From Lolium rigidum (lineage: Eukaryota > Streptophyta > Magnoliopsida > Poales > Poaceae): a stretch of 64,000 nucleotides of DNA. This document shows, one piece after another, positions 21,838 to 32,058 of this stretch. Both the position numbers and the translations under genes were made by a program. Where the stretch lies: assembly GCF_022539505.1 (NCBI RefSeq), contig NC_061508.1, forward strand, positions 31,986,256-32,050,255, given 5' to 3'. Every line of letters begins with the position of its first letter. Position 1 is the first letter of the stretch. The notes beneath the pieces are model-generated. The model did no database searches. It was not told the DNA's origin and saw only the letters and a program-made list of their open reading frames with translations.

Positions 21838-23563
21838 TGATACGTCTCCGACGTATCGATAATTTCTTATGTTCCATGCCACATTATTGATGATATCTAC
21901 ATGTTTTATGCATACTTTATGTCATATTTATGCGTTTTCCGGAACTAACCTATTGACGAGATGCCGAAGGGCCGATTCTTGTTTTCTGCTGTTTTTGGTT
22001 TCAGAAATCCTAGTAAGGAAATATTCTCGGAACCGGACGAAATCAACGCCCAGCATCTTAGGATCACTCGAAGCTTCCAGAACACCCGAGAGAGGCCAGA
22101 GGGGGGCCATCGGGCCACCGGACGCCGAGGGTGGCGCGGCCCGAGCCTTGGCCGCGCCCCCTAGTGTGTCACCGCCTCGTCGACCCTCCGACTCCGCCTC
22201 TTCGCCTATATAAAGGTCCCCGACCTAAAACCTCGATACGGAAAAGCCACGGTACGAGAAACCTTCCGGAGCTGCCGCCATCGCGAAGCCAAGATCCGGG
22301 GGACAGGAGTCTCCGTTCCGGCACGCTGCCGGACGGGGAAGTGCCCCGGAAGGCTTCTCCATCAACACCGCTGCCATCTCCACCGCCATCTTCATCACCG
22401 CTGCTGTCTCCCATGAGGAGGGAGTAGTTCTCCATCGAGGCTCGGAGCTGTACCGGTAGCTATGTGGTTCATCTCTCTCCTATGTACTTAAATACAATAA
22501 TCTCATGAGCTGCCTTACATGATTGAGATTCATATGATGATGCTTGTAATCTAGATGTCATTATGCTAGTCAAGTGGGTTTTACTTATGTGATCTCCGGA
22601 GACTCCTTGTCCCACGTGTGTAAAGGTGACGAGTGTGTGCACCGTGTGGGTCTTTTAGGCTATATTTCACGGAATACTTATTCACTGTTATGAATGGCAT
22701 AGTGAAGTGCTTATTTATATCCCTTTATGATTGCAATGTGTTTTGTATCACAATTTATCTGTGTGCTACTCTAGTGATGTTATTAAAGTAGTTTATTCCT
22801 CATGCACGGTGTAATGGTGACAGTGTGTGCATCGTGTAGTACTTGGCGTAGGCTATGATTGTGATCTCTTGTAGATTATGAAGTTAACTATTGCTATGAT
22901 GGTATTGATGTGATCTATGCCTCGTTTCGTAGCGTGAAGGTGACAGTGTGCATGCTATGTTAGTACTTGGTTTGGTTATGTTGATCTGTCATGCACTCTA
23001 AGGTTATTTAAATATGAACATCGAATATTGTGGAGCTTGTTAACTCCGGCATTGAGGGTTCGTGTAATCCTACACGATTAGTGGTGTTCATCATCCAACA
23101 AGAGAGTGTAGAGTCTAGCATTTATCTATTTATTCTGTTATGTGATCAATGTTGAGAGTGTCCACTAGTGAAAGTATGATCCCTAGGCCTTGTTCCTAAA
23201 TACTGCTATCGCTGCTTGTTTACTGTTCTACTGCATCTGTATTGTCCGTAATATTACCACCATCAACCACACGCCAGCAAGCACTTTTCTGGTGCCGTTA
23301 CAACTGCTTATACTTATTCATACCACCTGTATTTCACTATCTCTTCGCCGAACTAGTGCACCTATTAGGTGTGTTGGGGACACAAGAGACTTCTTGCTTT
23401 GTGATCGCAGGGTTGCTTGAGAGGGATATCTTTGACCTCTTCCTCCCTGAGTTCGATAAACCTTGGGTGATCCACTTAAGGGAAACTTGCTCGCTGTTCT
23501 ACAAACCTCTCGCTCTTGGAGGCCCAACACTGTCTACAAGAATAGAAGCACCCGTAGACATCA
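21838..23563 (+). repeat. A 5' LTR
   Basis: The LTR is 1726 bp. TATATAAA at 22207-22214 is the likely core promoter and AATACAATAA near 22490 a likely poly(A) signal. Three diverged units around AAGGTGACGAGTGTGTGCACCGTGT (about 22625, 22805 and 22935) form a loose internal repeat. GCACTTTTCTGGTGCCGTTA at 23281-23300 resembles the primer-site region that follows the LTR. Confidence 0.93.
22207..22214 (+). promoter_or_regulatory. TATA box in A 5' LTR
   Basis: TATATAAA sits in the GC-rich first third of the LTR. The 3' LTR has it at 54206-54213, and E's LTRs have the same box on the minus strand (41438-41445 and 46501-46508). B's LTRs read TACTTAAA instead. Confidence 0.6.
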
Positions 23564-23571
23564 AGCACTTT

Positions 23572-23591
23572 TCCGGCGCCGTTGCCGGGGA
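23572..23591 (+). other. A primer-binding site (tRNA-Asp type)
   Basis: TCCGGCGCCGTTGCCGGGGA matches the complement of the 3' end of plant tRNA-Asp(GUC) (TGGCGCCGTTGCCGGGGA) except at one or two bases at its start. It lies 9 bp after the LTR end, further than usual. tRNA-Asp priming is typical of the Athila lineage. Confidence 0.75.
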
Positions 23592-23728
23592 GGAAAGGTA
23601 AAAGGCACTCATACTCCGGTCCCGGGTAAAAGTACTTTTCTCGGCGCCATTGTGTGTGTGCTCGAAGCTATTTCCTTTAGATCCTGCAATTGCATCTTTT
23701 TGTTTCTTGTTTACACTAGTTTGGCATA

Positions 23729-24454
23729 ATGGACAACAATGAGCTTCTTATTCTATTTCCTGATTTAAGACATGGATGGTTTGATGCGAAAATTAAAAAA
23801 CCCATGGAACATATTAGTATGAACACTTTGAATACCATTGTTGCTAATGATATAGAAAGTTCTAAGCTTGGGGAAGCTGGTTTTGATGAGCATGATCTTT
23901 TTAGTCCCCCAAGCATTGAGGAGAAAATTTACTTTGATGATACTTTGCCTCCCATATATGATGATTATAATGATAGTAGTCTTTTAGTACCGCCTGTTAT
24001 GGAGGATACATTTGATTATGATTACAATATGCCTCCTATATTTGATGATGAGAATAATAATGATAGCTACTTTGTCGAATTTGCTCCCACTATTACTAAT
24101 AAAATTGACTATGCCTATGTGGAGAGTAATAATTTTATGCATGAGACTCATGATAAGAATGCTTTATGTGATAGTTATATTGTTGAGTTTGCTCATGATA
24201 CTACTGAAAGTTATTATGAGAGAGGAAAATATGGTTGTGGAAATTTTCACGTTACGAAAACACCTCTCTATGTGCTGAAAATTTTGAAGTTACACTTGTT
24301 CTATCTTCCTATGCTTGTTACTTTGCTCTTCATGAACTTGTTTATTTACAAGATTCCTTTTCATAGGAAGCATGTTAGGCTTAAATGTGTTTTGAATTTG
24401 CCTCTTGATGCTCTCTTTTGCTTCAAATACTATCTCTTGCGAGTGCATCATTAA
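23729..24454 (+). CDS. orphan ORF of element A (unknown function, C-terminal hydrophobic segment)
   Basis: The 241-codon frame starts MDNNELLILFPDLRHGWFDA, 166 bp after the LTR. The first 190 residues are acidic and rich in Asp, Asn and Tyr, with repeated PPI(Y/F)DD phrases (LPPIYDD, MPPIFDD) and two similar SYFVEFA/SYIVEFA phrases. Residues about 195-215 (LFYLPMLVTLLFMNLFIY) look like a membrane segment, followed by a basic patch HRKHVRLK and a short tail. I recognise no domain. Homologous frames are present, broken, in B (32318-33041) and E (44274-45009). Relative to B and E, copy A lacks a few codons after KKPME. A decayed envelope-like or gag-like protein of an Athila relative is possible but unproven. 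Confidence 0.6.
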   Translation: MDNNELLILFPDLRHGWFDAKIKKPMEHISMNTLNTIVANDIESSKLGEAGFDEHDLFSPPSIEEKIYFDDTLPPIYDDYNDSSLLVPPVMEDTFDYDYNMPPIFDDENNNDSYFVEFAPTITNKIDYAYVESNNFMHETHDKNALCDSYIVEFAHDTTESYYERGKYGCGNFHVTKTPLYVLKILKLHLFYLPMLVTLLFMNLFIYKIPFHRKHVRLKCVLNLPLDALFCFKYYLLRVHH

Positions 24455-25994
24455 AACTGCTCAGCCCATCTTAATGGCTATAAAGAAAGAACTTCTTGGG
24501 AGATAACCCATGTGTTTATTTTGCTACAGTAACTTTGTTTTATATTTGAGTCTTGGAAGTTGTTACTACTGTAGCAACCTCTCCTTATCTTAGTTTTATT
24601 GCATTGTTGTGTGATACGTCTCCGACGTATCGATAATTTCTTATGTTCCATGCCATATTATTGATGATACCTACATGTTTTATGCACACTTTATGTCATA
24701 TTCGTGCATTTTCTGGAACTAACCTATTAACAAGATGCCGAAGTGCCAGTTGTTGTTTTCTGCTGTTTTTGGTTTCAGAAACCCTAGTAACGAAATATTC
24801 TCGGAATTGGACGAAATCAAGTCCCAGGGTCCTATTTTGCCACGAACCTTCCAGAAGACCGAAAAGGATACGAAGTGGGGCCACGAGGTGGCGACACCAC
24901 ATGGCGGCGTGGCCAAGGGGGGGCCCGCGCCGCCCTATGGTGTGGGCCCCTCGTCAGGCCCCCGACTCTGCCCTTCCGCCTACTTAAAGCCTCCGTCGCG
25001 AAACCCCTGAGGAAAAAAAAACCACGATACGGAAAACCTTCCAGAGCCGCCGCCATCGCGAAGCCAAGATCTGGGGGACAGGAGTCTCTGTTCCGGCACC
25101 CTGCCGGAGCGGGGAAGTGCCCCCGGAAGGCTTCTCCATCGACACCGCTGCCATCTCCACCGCCATCTTCATCACCGCTGCTGCTCCCATGAGGAGGGAG
25201 TAGTTCTCCATCGAGGCTCGGGGCTGTACCGGTAGCTATGTGGTTCATCTCTCTCCTATGTGCTTCAATACAATAATCTCATGAGCTGCCTTACATGATT
25301 GAGATTCATATGATGATGCTTGTAATCTAGATGTCATTATGCTAGTCAAGTGAGTTTTACCTATGTGATCTCCGGAGACTCCTTGTCCCACGTGTGTAAA
25401 GGTGACAAGTGTGTGCACCGTGTGGGTCTCTTAGGCTATATTTCACGGAATACTTATTCACCGATGAATGGCATAGTGAGGAGCTTATTTATATCTCTTT
25501 ATGATTGCAATGTGTTTGTATCACAATTTATCTATGTGCTACTCTAGCAATGTTATTAAAGTAGTTTTATTCCTCCCGCACGTGTGCAAAGGTGACGAGT
25601 GTGTGCACCGTGTTAGTACTTGGTTTATGCTATGATCATGATCTCTTGTAGATTGCGAAGTTAACTATTGCTATGATAATATTGATGTGATCTATTCCTC
25701 CTACATATGCATGAAGGTGACAGTGTGCATGCTATGCTAGTACTTGGTTTAGTCTTTTGATCTATCTTACACTAAAGGTTACTAAAATATGAGCATTATT
25801 GTGGAGCTTGTTAACTCCGGCATTGAGGGTTCTTGTAATCCTACGCAATGTGTTCATCATCCAACAAAAGTGTAGAGTATGCATTTATCTATTCTGTTAT
25901 GTGATCAATGTTGAGAGTGTCCACTAGTGAAAGTCTAATCCCTAGGCCTTGTTCCTAAATACTGCTATCGCTGCTTGTTTACTGTTTTACTGCG

Positions 25995-27172
25995 TGTTGA
26001 CTGCCAAAACCCACCGGCGGGCAGCGGCCTTGTCAACACCGTAGAGCCGGGAAGAGCCTAGAGCTGCGGCTGGCTGAGACCCCTCCGAGCGACGGCCCGC
26101 AATGCTCTTCTGGTCACACGCGGCGTTGCGAAGTGCAAGGGCGTGCCACCCGACCTATACCCGGTCGGGAAGGTGATGAGGATGCCTCGCTTAGTTTCCT
26201 GCGGGGCATACATGTAAACGTTAAATACGAGCCTCGATCGGCTCTCGGGTTATCCTGTGAATCGGCTCAAAGAGCCGATCCACCCATGATCCGTACGGGG
26301 TGCACGAATACTTGGTGGTCCTGCTTGATCAAGATGAAGCTAATGAGATCTACGACGATTTAGGGTTTTCACCGCATAATCGGATCATCCTACTCCGAGG
26401 TTGGGCCTTGCGGCCACGCACGGTGCTCGTAAGCCGATCCTAAACAAGGCCAAAAAACCAACATGATGTTGATCCTAGGAACATCCCGTTTAGGACTTGC
26501 GAACGCCACCCTACGTGCCACTCGGATCCTCCCCCTTTGTAAGGCCTAACTATTGCGAGATATTAAACTAATCCTTGTAGAACAAGGAGCAATCGTAACG
26601 GATCAGATCTACTAAATAATGATCAAGCGGGTGCCGCCCCCACACCTGAGATAGGCGTGAGGGCGGCTAGATATGCAAGGGTTGCACTACGTAAGCATGC
26701 TTAAACGAAGAACAATGCTAACCCTAACACATCTAATGATAACTACGTTGCTCGCCATCAAAAGCGCTTCGATACGAGCAACGCATGAACAACGTGGGGC
26801 TTGTGCTGCCTAGATCGCAAGATGCGATCTAGGCAGCATGTCGCTTACCCGATAGAAACCCTCGAGACGAAGGAGTTGGCGATGCGCCGAGATTGGTTTG
26901 TTTTGGGGTTGAACGTGAGTTGTTGTTTATTCCATAAACCCTAGGTACATATTTATAGTCCAGCGGACTTTCTAATGTGGGCGTGCACTAAACCGTGCAC
27001 GAATAAGATTCTATCTCTAAACTACGATACGATCTAATATGTTACAGATACACGGGCAATTAAGCCCAACTTGGTATAAAAGGCCGATCCACATACTTCT
27101 TCTATATATATTTCTTCACACCCATCTTCGATCGCGGCCCACCTCTGACTCGGTCAAATTCTGGTGATAACA
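25995..27172 (-). repeat. C 3' LTR
   Basis: This 1178-bp LTR is nearly identical to 30536-31710. TATAAATA (minus strand, 26950-26957) is the likely promoter box. A perfect 16-bp stem with a 3-base loop (26804-26838) lies downstream of it. Confidence 0.93.
26804..26838 (-). other. 16-bp perfect hairpin in C 3' LTR
   Basis: TGCTGCCTAGATCGCA at 26804-26819 is followed by a 3-base loop and its exact reverse complement at 26823-26838. The same hairpin occurs in C 5' LTR (31343-31377) and in both D LTRs (39292-39326 and 52422-52456). Confidence 0.9.
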
Positions 27173-27190
27173 CATGCCCCCCTGGTTTTG
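27173..27190 (-). other. C polypurine tract
   Basis: On the minus strand AACCAGGGGGGCATG abuts the 3' LTR start TGTTATCACC. D has the equivalent AAACCAGGGGGCATG at 52081-52095. Confidence 0.8.
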
Positions 27191-27372
27191 GAAATAACAT
27201 TTCCAAAATCATTATGCTTTCCCTTCGAAGGGTCATGTCGTGGCAGAGCAGAGCCGTTACAGCATCCGTCATCATTATGCCCTGTCTTCTCAGCTTCTCT
27301 AAAAATTCGACAGCCTTTAGCATCGATCCCTTGGAAGCTGTAATGGCATTAAACCTTCACCAGATTTCTCAT

Positions 27373-27379
27373 TATTTAA
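27373..27379 (+). promoter_or_regulatory. possible TATA box of the antisense ORF in C
   Basis: TATTTAA followed by CCGT lies about 80 bp before the ATG at 27459. The same box stands about 70 bp before the D antisense ORF (51884-51890, minus strand). Confidence 0.45.
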
Positions 27380-27458
27380 CCGTGCCGACTGGTTAGCTCT
27401 CTCTATCCTCTATTCCATCCCAGCTATCGGCACCAAAAAACCCTCTCCTCCTGTGGCA

Positions 27459-27881
27459 ATGTCTTCCTCTTCCTCTTCCTTCTCAAAACTCTTCCCCCAA
27501 TCTTCGCCGAAGAAGAAGAACGAGGACAACCTCCACCCCGCAGTGAATCCCTTCTCCTCCGACAAGGAGGAGAAAGAAGGAGAAGCAGCGAAAGCCAAGG
27601 CCTCCCCTTCCGCCCAGCTCCCGCCGAAGAAGCGCCCCCGCATGTGGGCGGACAGCGAGGACGAAGATGATGACGAAGAGGAAGAGGAGGAGGATGACTC
27701 CTCCTCCTCCATCGGGTACCCGCCGACCAAGCGCTTCCGCTCCTGGGCGGATAGCGAGGATGATGATGATGACGAGGAGGAAGAGGCTCCGGCCAAGGGC
27801 TGGGGCAGCAGCGACGAGGAGCTCCTCGGGAGCGGCGCCGACGACGTCGACGGCGGTGATGACGAGGACAGCGACGACTAG
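27459..27881 (+). CDS. acidic antisense ORF of element C (140 aa)
   Basis: This frame is on the strand opposite to the element's own genes. It starts MSSSSSSFSKLF and is Ser-rich, then Lys/Glu-rich. It then has two similar acidic modules, RMWADSEDEDDDEEEEEEDD and SIGYPPTKRFRSWADSEDDD, and ends GSSDEELLGSGAD plus an Asp-rich tail. Element D carries a homologous antisense frame at 51366-51815 with the same GYPP.KR.R.W, EEEEAP..G.GSSDEE and GS.AD landmarks. A TATTTAACCGT box lies about 80 bp upstream in both (27373-27379 here). The KR.R patch could be a nuclear signal. Antisense extra ORFs next to the 3' LTR are known in Tat-lineage elements such as maize Grande. Function unknown. Confidence 0.6.
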   Translation: MSSSSSSFSKLFPQSSPKKKNEDNLHPAVNPFSSDKEEKEGEAAKAKASPSAQLPPKKRPRMWADSEDEDDDEEEEEEDDSSSSIGYPPTKRFRSWADSEDDDDDEEEEAPAKGWGSSDEELLGSGADDVDGGDDEDSDD

Positions 27882-27927
27882 TAGTATAGGACTAGTAGTA
27901 GCGAGTGCACTAGGCACCCAGATCCCT

Positions 27928-29150
27928 CTTTTGAGAGCCATCGGCTCTTTCTTGTAAAGCCGCTCCTTGGAATTAATGAAATTGTTCTTTCCATTCATCT
28001 TTTAATCGCTCCAATTTCATTCCCTCCGTTTGTCATGCTAAGACCGATAGCAACGCGTCGGACTTCTTTCCTTTTCTTGCAGCAACAGCACGGTCCAAGC
28101 CCTGTACTAGACGACGGCTTTTCCTTCCCAGTTCCTCCCTGAGACGACCATGATGCAGCCGCAGCCGAGGTGACTCTAATCGGATCTTAAAAACAGGGCA
28201 TCTTCCAGGCTTGTTGCCCCCCGAGTCTTAGCCGAGGCAAAACAGAGCTGTATGGACCTGGGCTCGATCATGTCTGAGGGAGCTCCTTATGCCGAGCTAG
28301 CCGATTTAAACATAAATCGGCCTCCCAAAGCAGAGAGCCCTCAAGGTGAGCTGCCCCCCGAGTTTCTTCAGCTCCTGCCGGCCAGATAGGCTCCTTTCCT
28401 TTGGTGGACCTGATGCAATCCATCCTAGACCTGACCCGCACGCCCATGCTGCTCCTGTCATTGTTCTCGAAGAGAGGATCTGAGCTTCCAAACTGCTCCA
28501 TTGAGGAGTTCCTTCATAAAAAATCTCCCTTTGTGCTCCATTGACCCTCTGATCGTAACAGTTACTCCCCTTGAGTCGATGGCCATGCATCGGCTTTCAT
28601 ATCCTTAAGTCGATGCCTGCTTGCATCGATCGTGTTCGAAATTTTTCGAATTTTCATATATTTTTTATATTTGGCCGATTTCTCTTAGTCGGCCCCCAAT
28701 GTTTCCTTGCACGTATGTTCTCACATGTTTATCTGCACATGTTCATCTGATTATACGCCCCCCGAGCCGATACCTGCTGAATGACTGCAGATATCGGCTT
28801 GTATGGTTAGCCAGGGCATTGCACTTGTACGTCGGCTCCGTAAAAATCCGCACTGACTCTCGTATGCCGACGTGTGCATCGGCCCCCATATTCCAATACC
28901 CATCACCAGAAGATGAGATGCTTACGTTGCATATCCTCGTATTTTCATATACCTGGGTGCCCCCCCGAGCCGATTCTGTCAAGAAAATTGATGGTATCGG
29001 CTCTGTTGGATAACATGTTGAACCCAGGCAGAATGGTGGGTGAGGATAATTTTGGCCGATCGCTGGAATCGGCCTCCATATTGCTTGCTCGTTGAAGGTT
29101 TTGTAAGTTCCCTTCATAAATTTTGGGGCCGATCACAAGGATCAGCCTCT
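27928..29150. repeat. field of GCCGAT...ATCGGC inverted pairs in C
   Basis: Short inverted repeats share a GCCGAT core with different paired flanks. Examples are GCCGATTTA/TAAATCGGC (28300-28321), AGCCGATA/TATCGGCT (28765-28799), GAGCCGAT/ATCGGCTC (28967-29003) and GGCCGAT/ATCGGCC (29054-29074). There is no coding capacity on the element strand. Runs such as CCCCCCGAG often precede a pair. Confidence 0.7.
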
Positions 29151-29185
29151 CCTGGTTTGCTCATTGGTTTGATCTTGCTACTTGG

Positions 29186-30474
29186 TCAGGCTGGATAAAA
29201 CCAACCCAACCTCTGACTTGATGCGCTTGCTGTTGTCCACCTTGAGTGCTCCGTAGAGTCGTGGAGCGCTACGCTCTGTCGGCAAGACGAGTACCATGTT
29301 TGTGCCAGCCGATGTCTCATCATCGGCTTTCCTCTGTTTAGGCGCCACTCCATTTTCCGTGGGCGACCCTCTTCATCCAGGGTTCGCTGAACCTTTGCAG
29401 CCAGATCAGGCCGTGCCTTCCTTAGCGTATGCAGGTACAACCTTTCGGCTTCCTCCAGGCCGCGCAATCGCTGAACCCTGCGCTTTTGGGAACGGCTGAG
29501 TCCGTCGGGGCACCACCTTGGCCGGTGGTACCTATCTTCTTCCACTTCTCCCTCGTCTTCGAATCCTCAAGATCTGCCCAACGAGGTGACTCAGCGCGTT
29601 TGCTTTGTGGCGGGAGAGGCCCTAGGCGCTCGAACACAGATACGTTGGCTGCCTCCTTCTTCTTCTTGTTGCATTCTGGGCAATTGCCGATTGTGGGCAA
29701 TCGGCTCATTCCTGAATCCCAGCAGTGTCTGAAGAAGGGGCAGTCCCAATGTCTGGCGTTGTCATCTTGCTCCCTTGGCCTCCCTTCGGCGCGACGATCG
29801 TACCCGTTGTTGCTTCTGCCATGTTGGCGGTGCCTTCCGGTCTCGGCATCAGACCGGAAATTCCTTTCATCGTCCGCGTCGTAGCGCCGACGTCGGTCGT
29901 GGTGTTGCTCGTATTTGTTGAGAGGGTGCTTGGGGTGTGGGCGTTGACACCGCATGCTTCTTATTCCCTCTCTTGCCAGGTACCGCCTGTCCTTACCTCG
30001 GGGTTGGTCGCGCGGATCGGCTCCCTCTTCATCCTTGCCACGGGAGTGGCTGCTTTCTGTTTCCTCTTTGTCATGGCGGCTTGCAGATCCTGCCATATTG
30101 ACACCAAAGGAAAACTTTGGCTGATCTATGGGGTGGCTGAGATCCACCGTGTCGACACCGGGACCCGGACGTGGGTTTCTACCGAGCCCGATATCGTGCG
30201 GCCGGGTCTTCTCAGCGGAGCCGATGAGTTTGGTTCCAAGGGTTGCCTTGATCCCGTCATGTTTCCTTCTGAGCTCCTTGGGCAGATCCCCATGCTTCAG
30301 AGACCTGATGCGCTCCTCCGACGGGGTGGAGAGATCTCTCCCCTCAAGTGCGCCTTCGGGCGTGGAACCCCTCCCCCTGACGCCATGGGAGAGGGTTCGG
30401 TGGGAAGAGCCGAAGAGTGCGGCTTCGAGGATGGCTTTGATCTCGTCGCATGTGACTGGCGTGCCGTCCGCCAT
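29186..30474 (-). pseudogene. C gag remnant (central domain deleted)
   Basis: From ATG 30474 (MADGTPVTCDEIKAILEAAL) the frame runs to 29422 and continues in another frame to about 29186. The C-terminal part matches D closely (HWDCPFFRHCWDSGMSRLPT, IGNCPEC, VSVFERLGPLPP, then YHRPRWCPDGLSRSQKRRVQ and LHTLRKARPDLAAK). The capsid-like middle present in D (FGWYTSLPP..., TVSEYIQRFR) is absent, so it cannot make a normal Gag. The frame change at about 29540 and the missing protease add to the damage. Confidence 0.82.
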
Positions 30475-30512
30475 CTCAGATGTAGATGGCGATATGGTTG
30501 ATGTAGACGATT

Positions 30513-30530
30513 GTCCCACCGGGCGTGCCA
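30513..30530 (-). other. C primer-binding site
   Basis: On the minus strand TGGCACGCCCGGTGGGAC begins 5 bases after the 5' LTR. D has TGGGACGCCCGGTGGGAC at 46908-46925. The matching tRNA is not certain; tRNA-Lys is the nearest that I recall. Confidence 0.55.
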
Positions 30531-30535
30531 GAATG

Positions 30536-31710
30536 TGTTGACTGCCAAAACCCACCGGCGGGCAGCGGCCTTGTCAACACCGTAGAGCCGGGAAGAGCCT
30601 AGAGCTGCGGCTGGCTGAGACCCCTCCGAGCGACGGCCCGCAATGCTCTTCCGGTCACACGCGGCGTTGCGAAGTGCAGGGCGTGCCACCCGACCTATAC
30701 CCGGTCGGGGAAGGTGATGAGGATGCCTCGCTTAGTTTCCTGCAGGGCATACATGTAAACGTTAAATACGAGCCTCGATCGGCTCTCGGGTTATCCCGTG
30801 AATCGGCTCAAAGAGCCGATCCACCCATGATCCGTACGGGGTGCACGAATACTTGGTGGTCCTGCTTGATCAAGATGAAGCTAATGAGATCTACGACGAT
30901 TTAGGGTTTTCACCGCATAATCGGATCATCCTACTCCGAGGTTGGGCCTTGCGGCCACGCACGGTGCTCGTAAGCCGATCCTAAACAAGGCCAAAAAACC
31001 AACATGATGTTGATCCTAGGAACATCCCGTTTAGGACTTGCGAACGCCACCCTACGTGCCACCGGATCCTCCCCCTTTGTAAGGCCTAACTATTGCGGAT
31101 ATTAAACTAATCCTTGTAGAACAAGGAGCAATCGTAACGGATCAGATCTACTAAATAATGATCAAGCGGGGTGCCGCCCCACACCTGAGATAGGCGTGAG
31201 GGCGGCTAGATATGCAAGGGTTGCACTACGTAAGCATGCTTAAACGAAGAACAATGCTAACCCTAACACATCTAATGATAACTACGTTGCTCGCCATCAA
31301 AAGCGCTTCGATACGAGCAACGCATGAACAACGTGGGGCTTGTGCTGCCTAGATCGCAAGATGCGATCTAGGCAGCATGTCGCTACCCGATAGAAACCCT
31401 CGAGACGAAGGAGTTGGCGATGCGCCGAGATTGGTTTGTTTTGGGGTTGAACGTGAGTTGTTGTTTATTCCATAAACCCTAGGTACATATTTATAGTCCA
31501 GCGGACTTTCTAATGTGGGCGTGCACTAAACCGTGCACGAATAAGATTCTATCTCTAAACTACGATACGATCTAATATGTTACAGATACACGGGCAATTA
31601 AGCCCAACTTGGTATAAAAGGCCGATCCACATACTTCTTCTATATATATTTCTTCACACCCATCTTCGATCGCGGCCCACCTCTGACTCGGTCAAATTCT
31701 GGTGATAACA
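30536..31710 (-). repeat. C 5' LTR
   Basis: This 1175-bp LTR is the partner of 25995-27172. TATAAATA is on the minus strand at 31488-31495 and the hairpin at 31343-31377. The few differences from the other LTR are mostly single-base indels. Confidence 0.93.
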
Positions 31711-32058
31711 CTGCGTTACTACTACTGTGTTACTACTGCTGCGTTACTACTGCTTGTTTACTGTCCTGGGCAAAGCACTTTTCTGGTGCCGTTGCTACTA
31801 CTTATTCATACCACCTGTATTTCACTATCTCTTCGCCGAACTAGTGCACCTATTAGGTGTGTTGGGGACACAAGAGACTTCTTGCTTTGTGGTTGCAGGG
31901 TTGCATGAGAGGGATATCTTTGACCTCTTCCTCCCCGAGATCGATAAACCTTGGGTAATCCACTTAAGGGAAACTTGCTGCTGTTCTACAAACCTCTGCT
32001 CTTGGAGGCCCAACACTGTCTACAAGAATAGAAGCACCCGTAGACATCAAGCACTTTT

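Larger units (their letters stand above)
25995..31710 (-). mobile_element. C: non-autonomous Gypsy (Tat-like) retrotransposon in the 5' LTR of B
   Basis: The flanking duplication is CTGCG (25990-25994 and 31711-31715). Element orientation is minus: the LTRs, read on that strand, run TGTTATCACC...CAGTCAACA. The 5' LTR is 30536-31710 and the 3' LTR 25995-27172. A gag remnant follows the primer site. Downstream is non-coding DNA rich in GCCGAT/ATCGGC pairs, then an antisense acidic ORF next to the 3' LTR. Protease, reverse transcriptase and integrase are absent. Confidence 0.92.
24612..32049 (+). repeat. B 5' LTR, interrupted by element C
   Basis: The LTR starts TGATACGTCTCCGACG and ends GTAGACATCA at 32049. 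Element C occupies 25995-31710 with a CTGCG duplication. At the TATA position the sequence is TACTTAAAG, as in the 3' LTR of B and in the solo LTR at 8735-10325. Confidence 0.9.

Noticed and set aside
22600..22990. CRISPR-like array
   Set aside because: The repeats are degenerate, unevenly spaced and part of an LTR in a plant genome.
23572..23591. tRNA gene fragment
   Set aside because: Similarity to tRNA-Asp covers only the 3' 18 bases, as expected for a primer-binding site next to an LTR.
24832..25248. 138-codon frame, repeated at 35736-36152 and 41180-41446
   Set aside because: These are open stretches in the GC-rich part of the A/B/E LTRs. They recur only because the LTRs recur and are not conserved in A's LTRs.
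29725..30501. 258-codon plus-strand frame in C
   Set aside because: It is the complement of the gag remnant, which has clear protein similarity on the minus strand.
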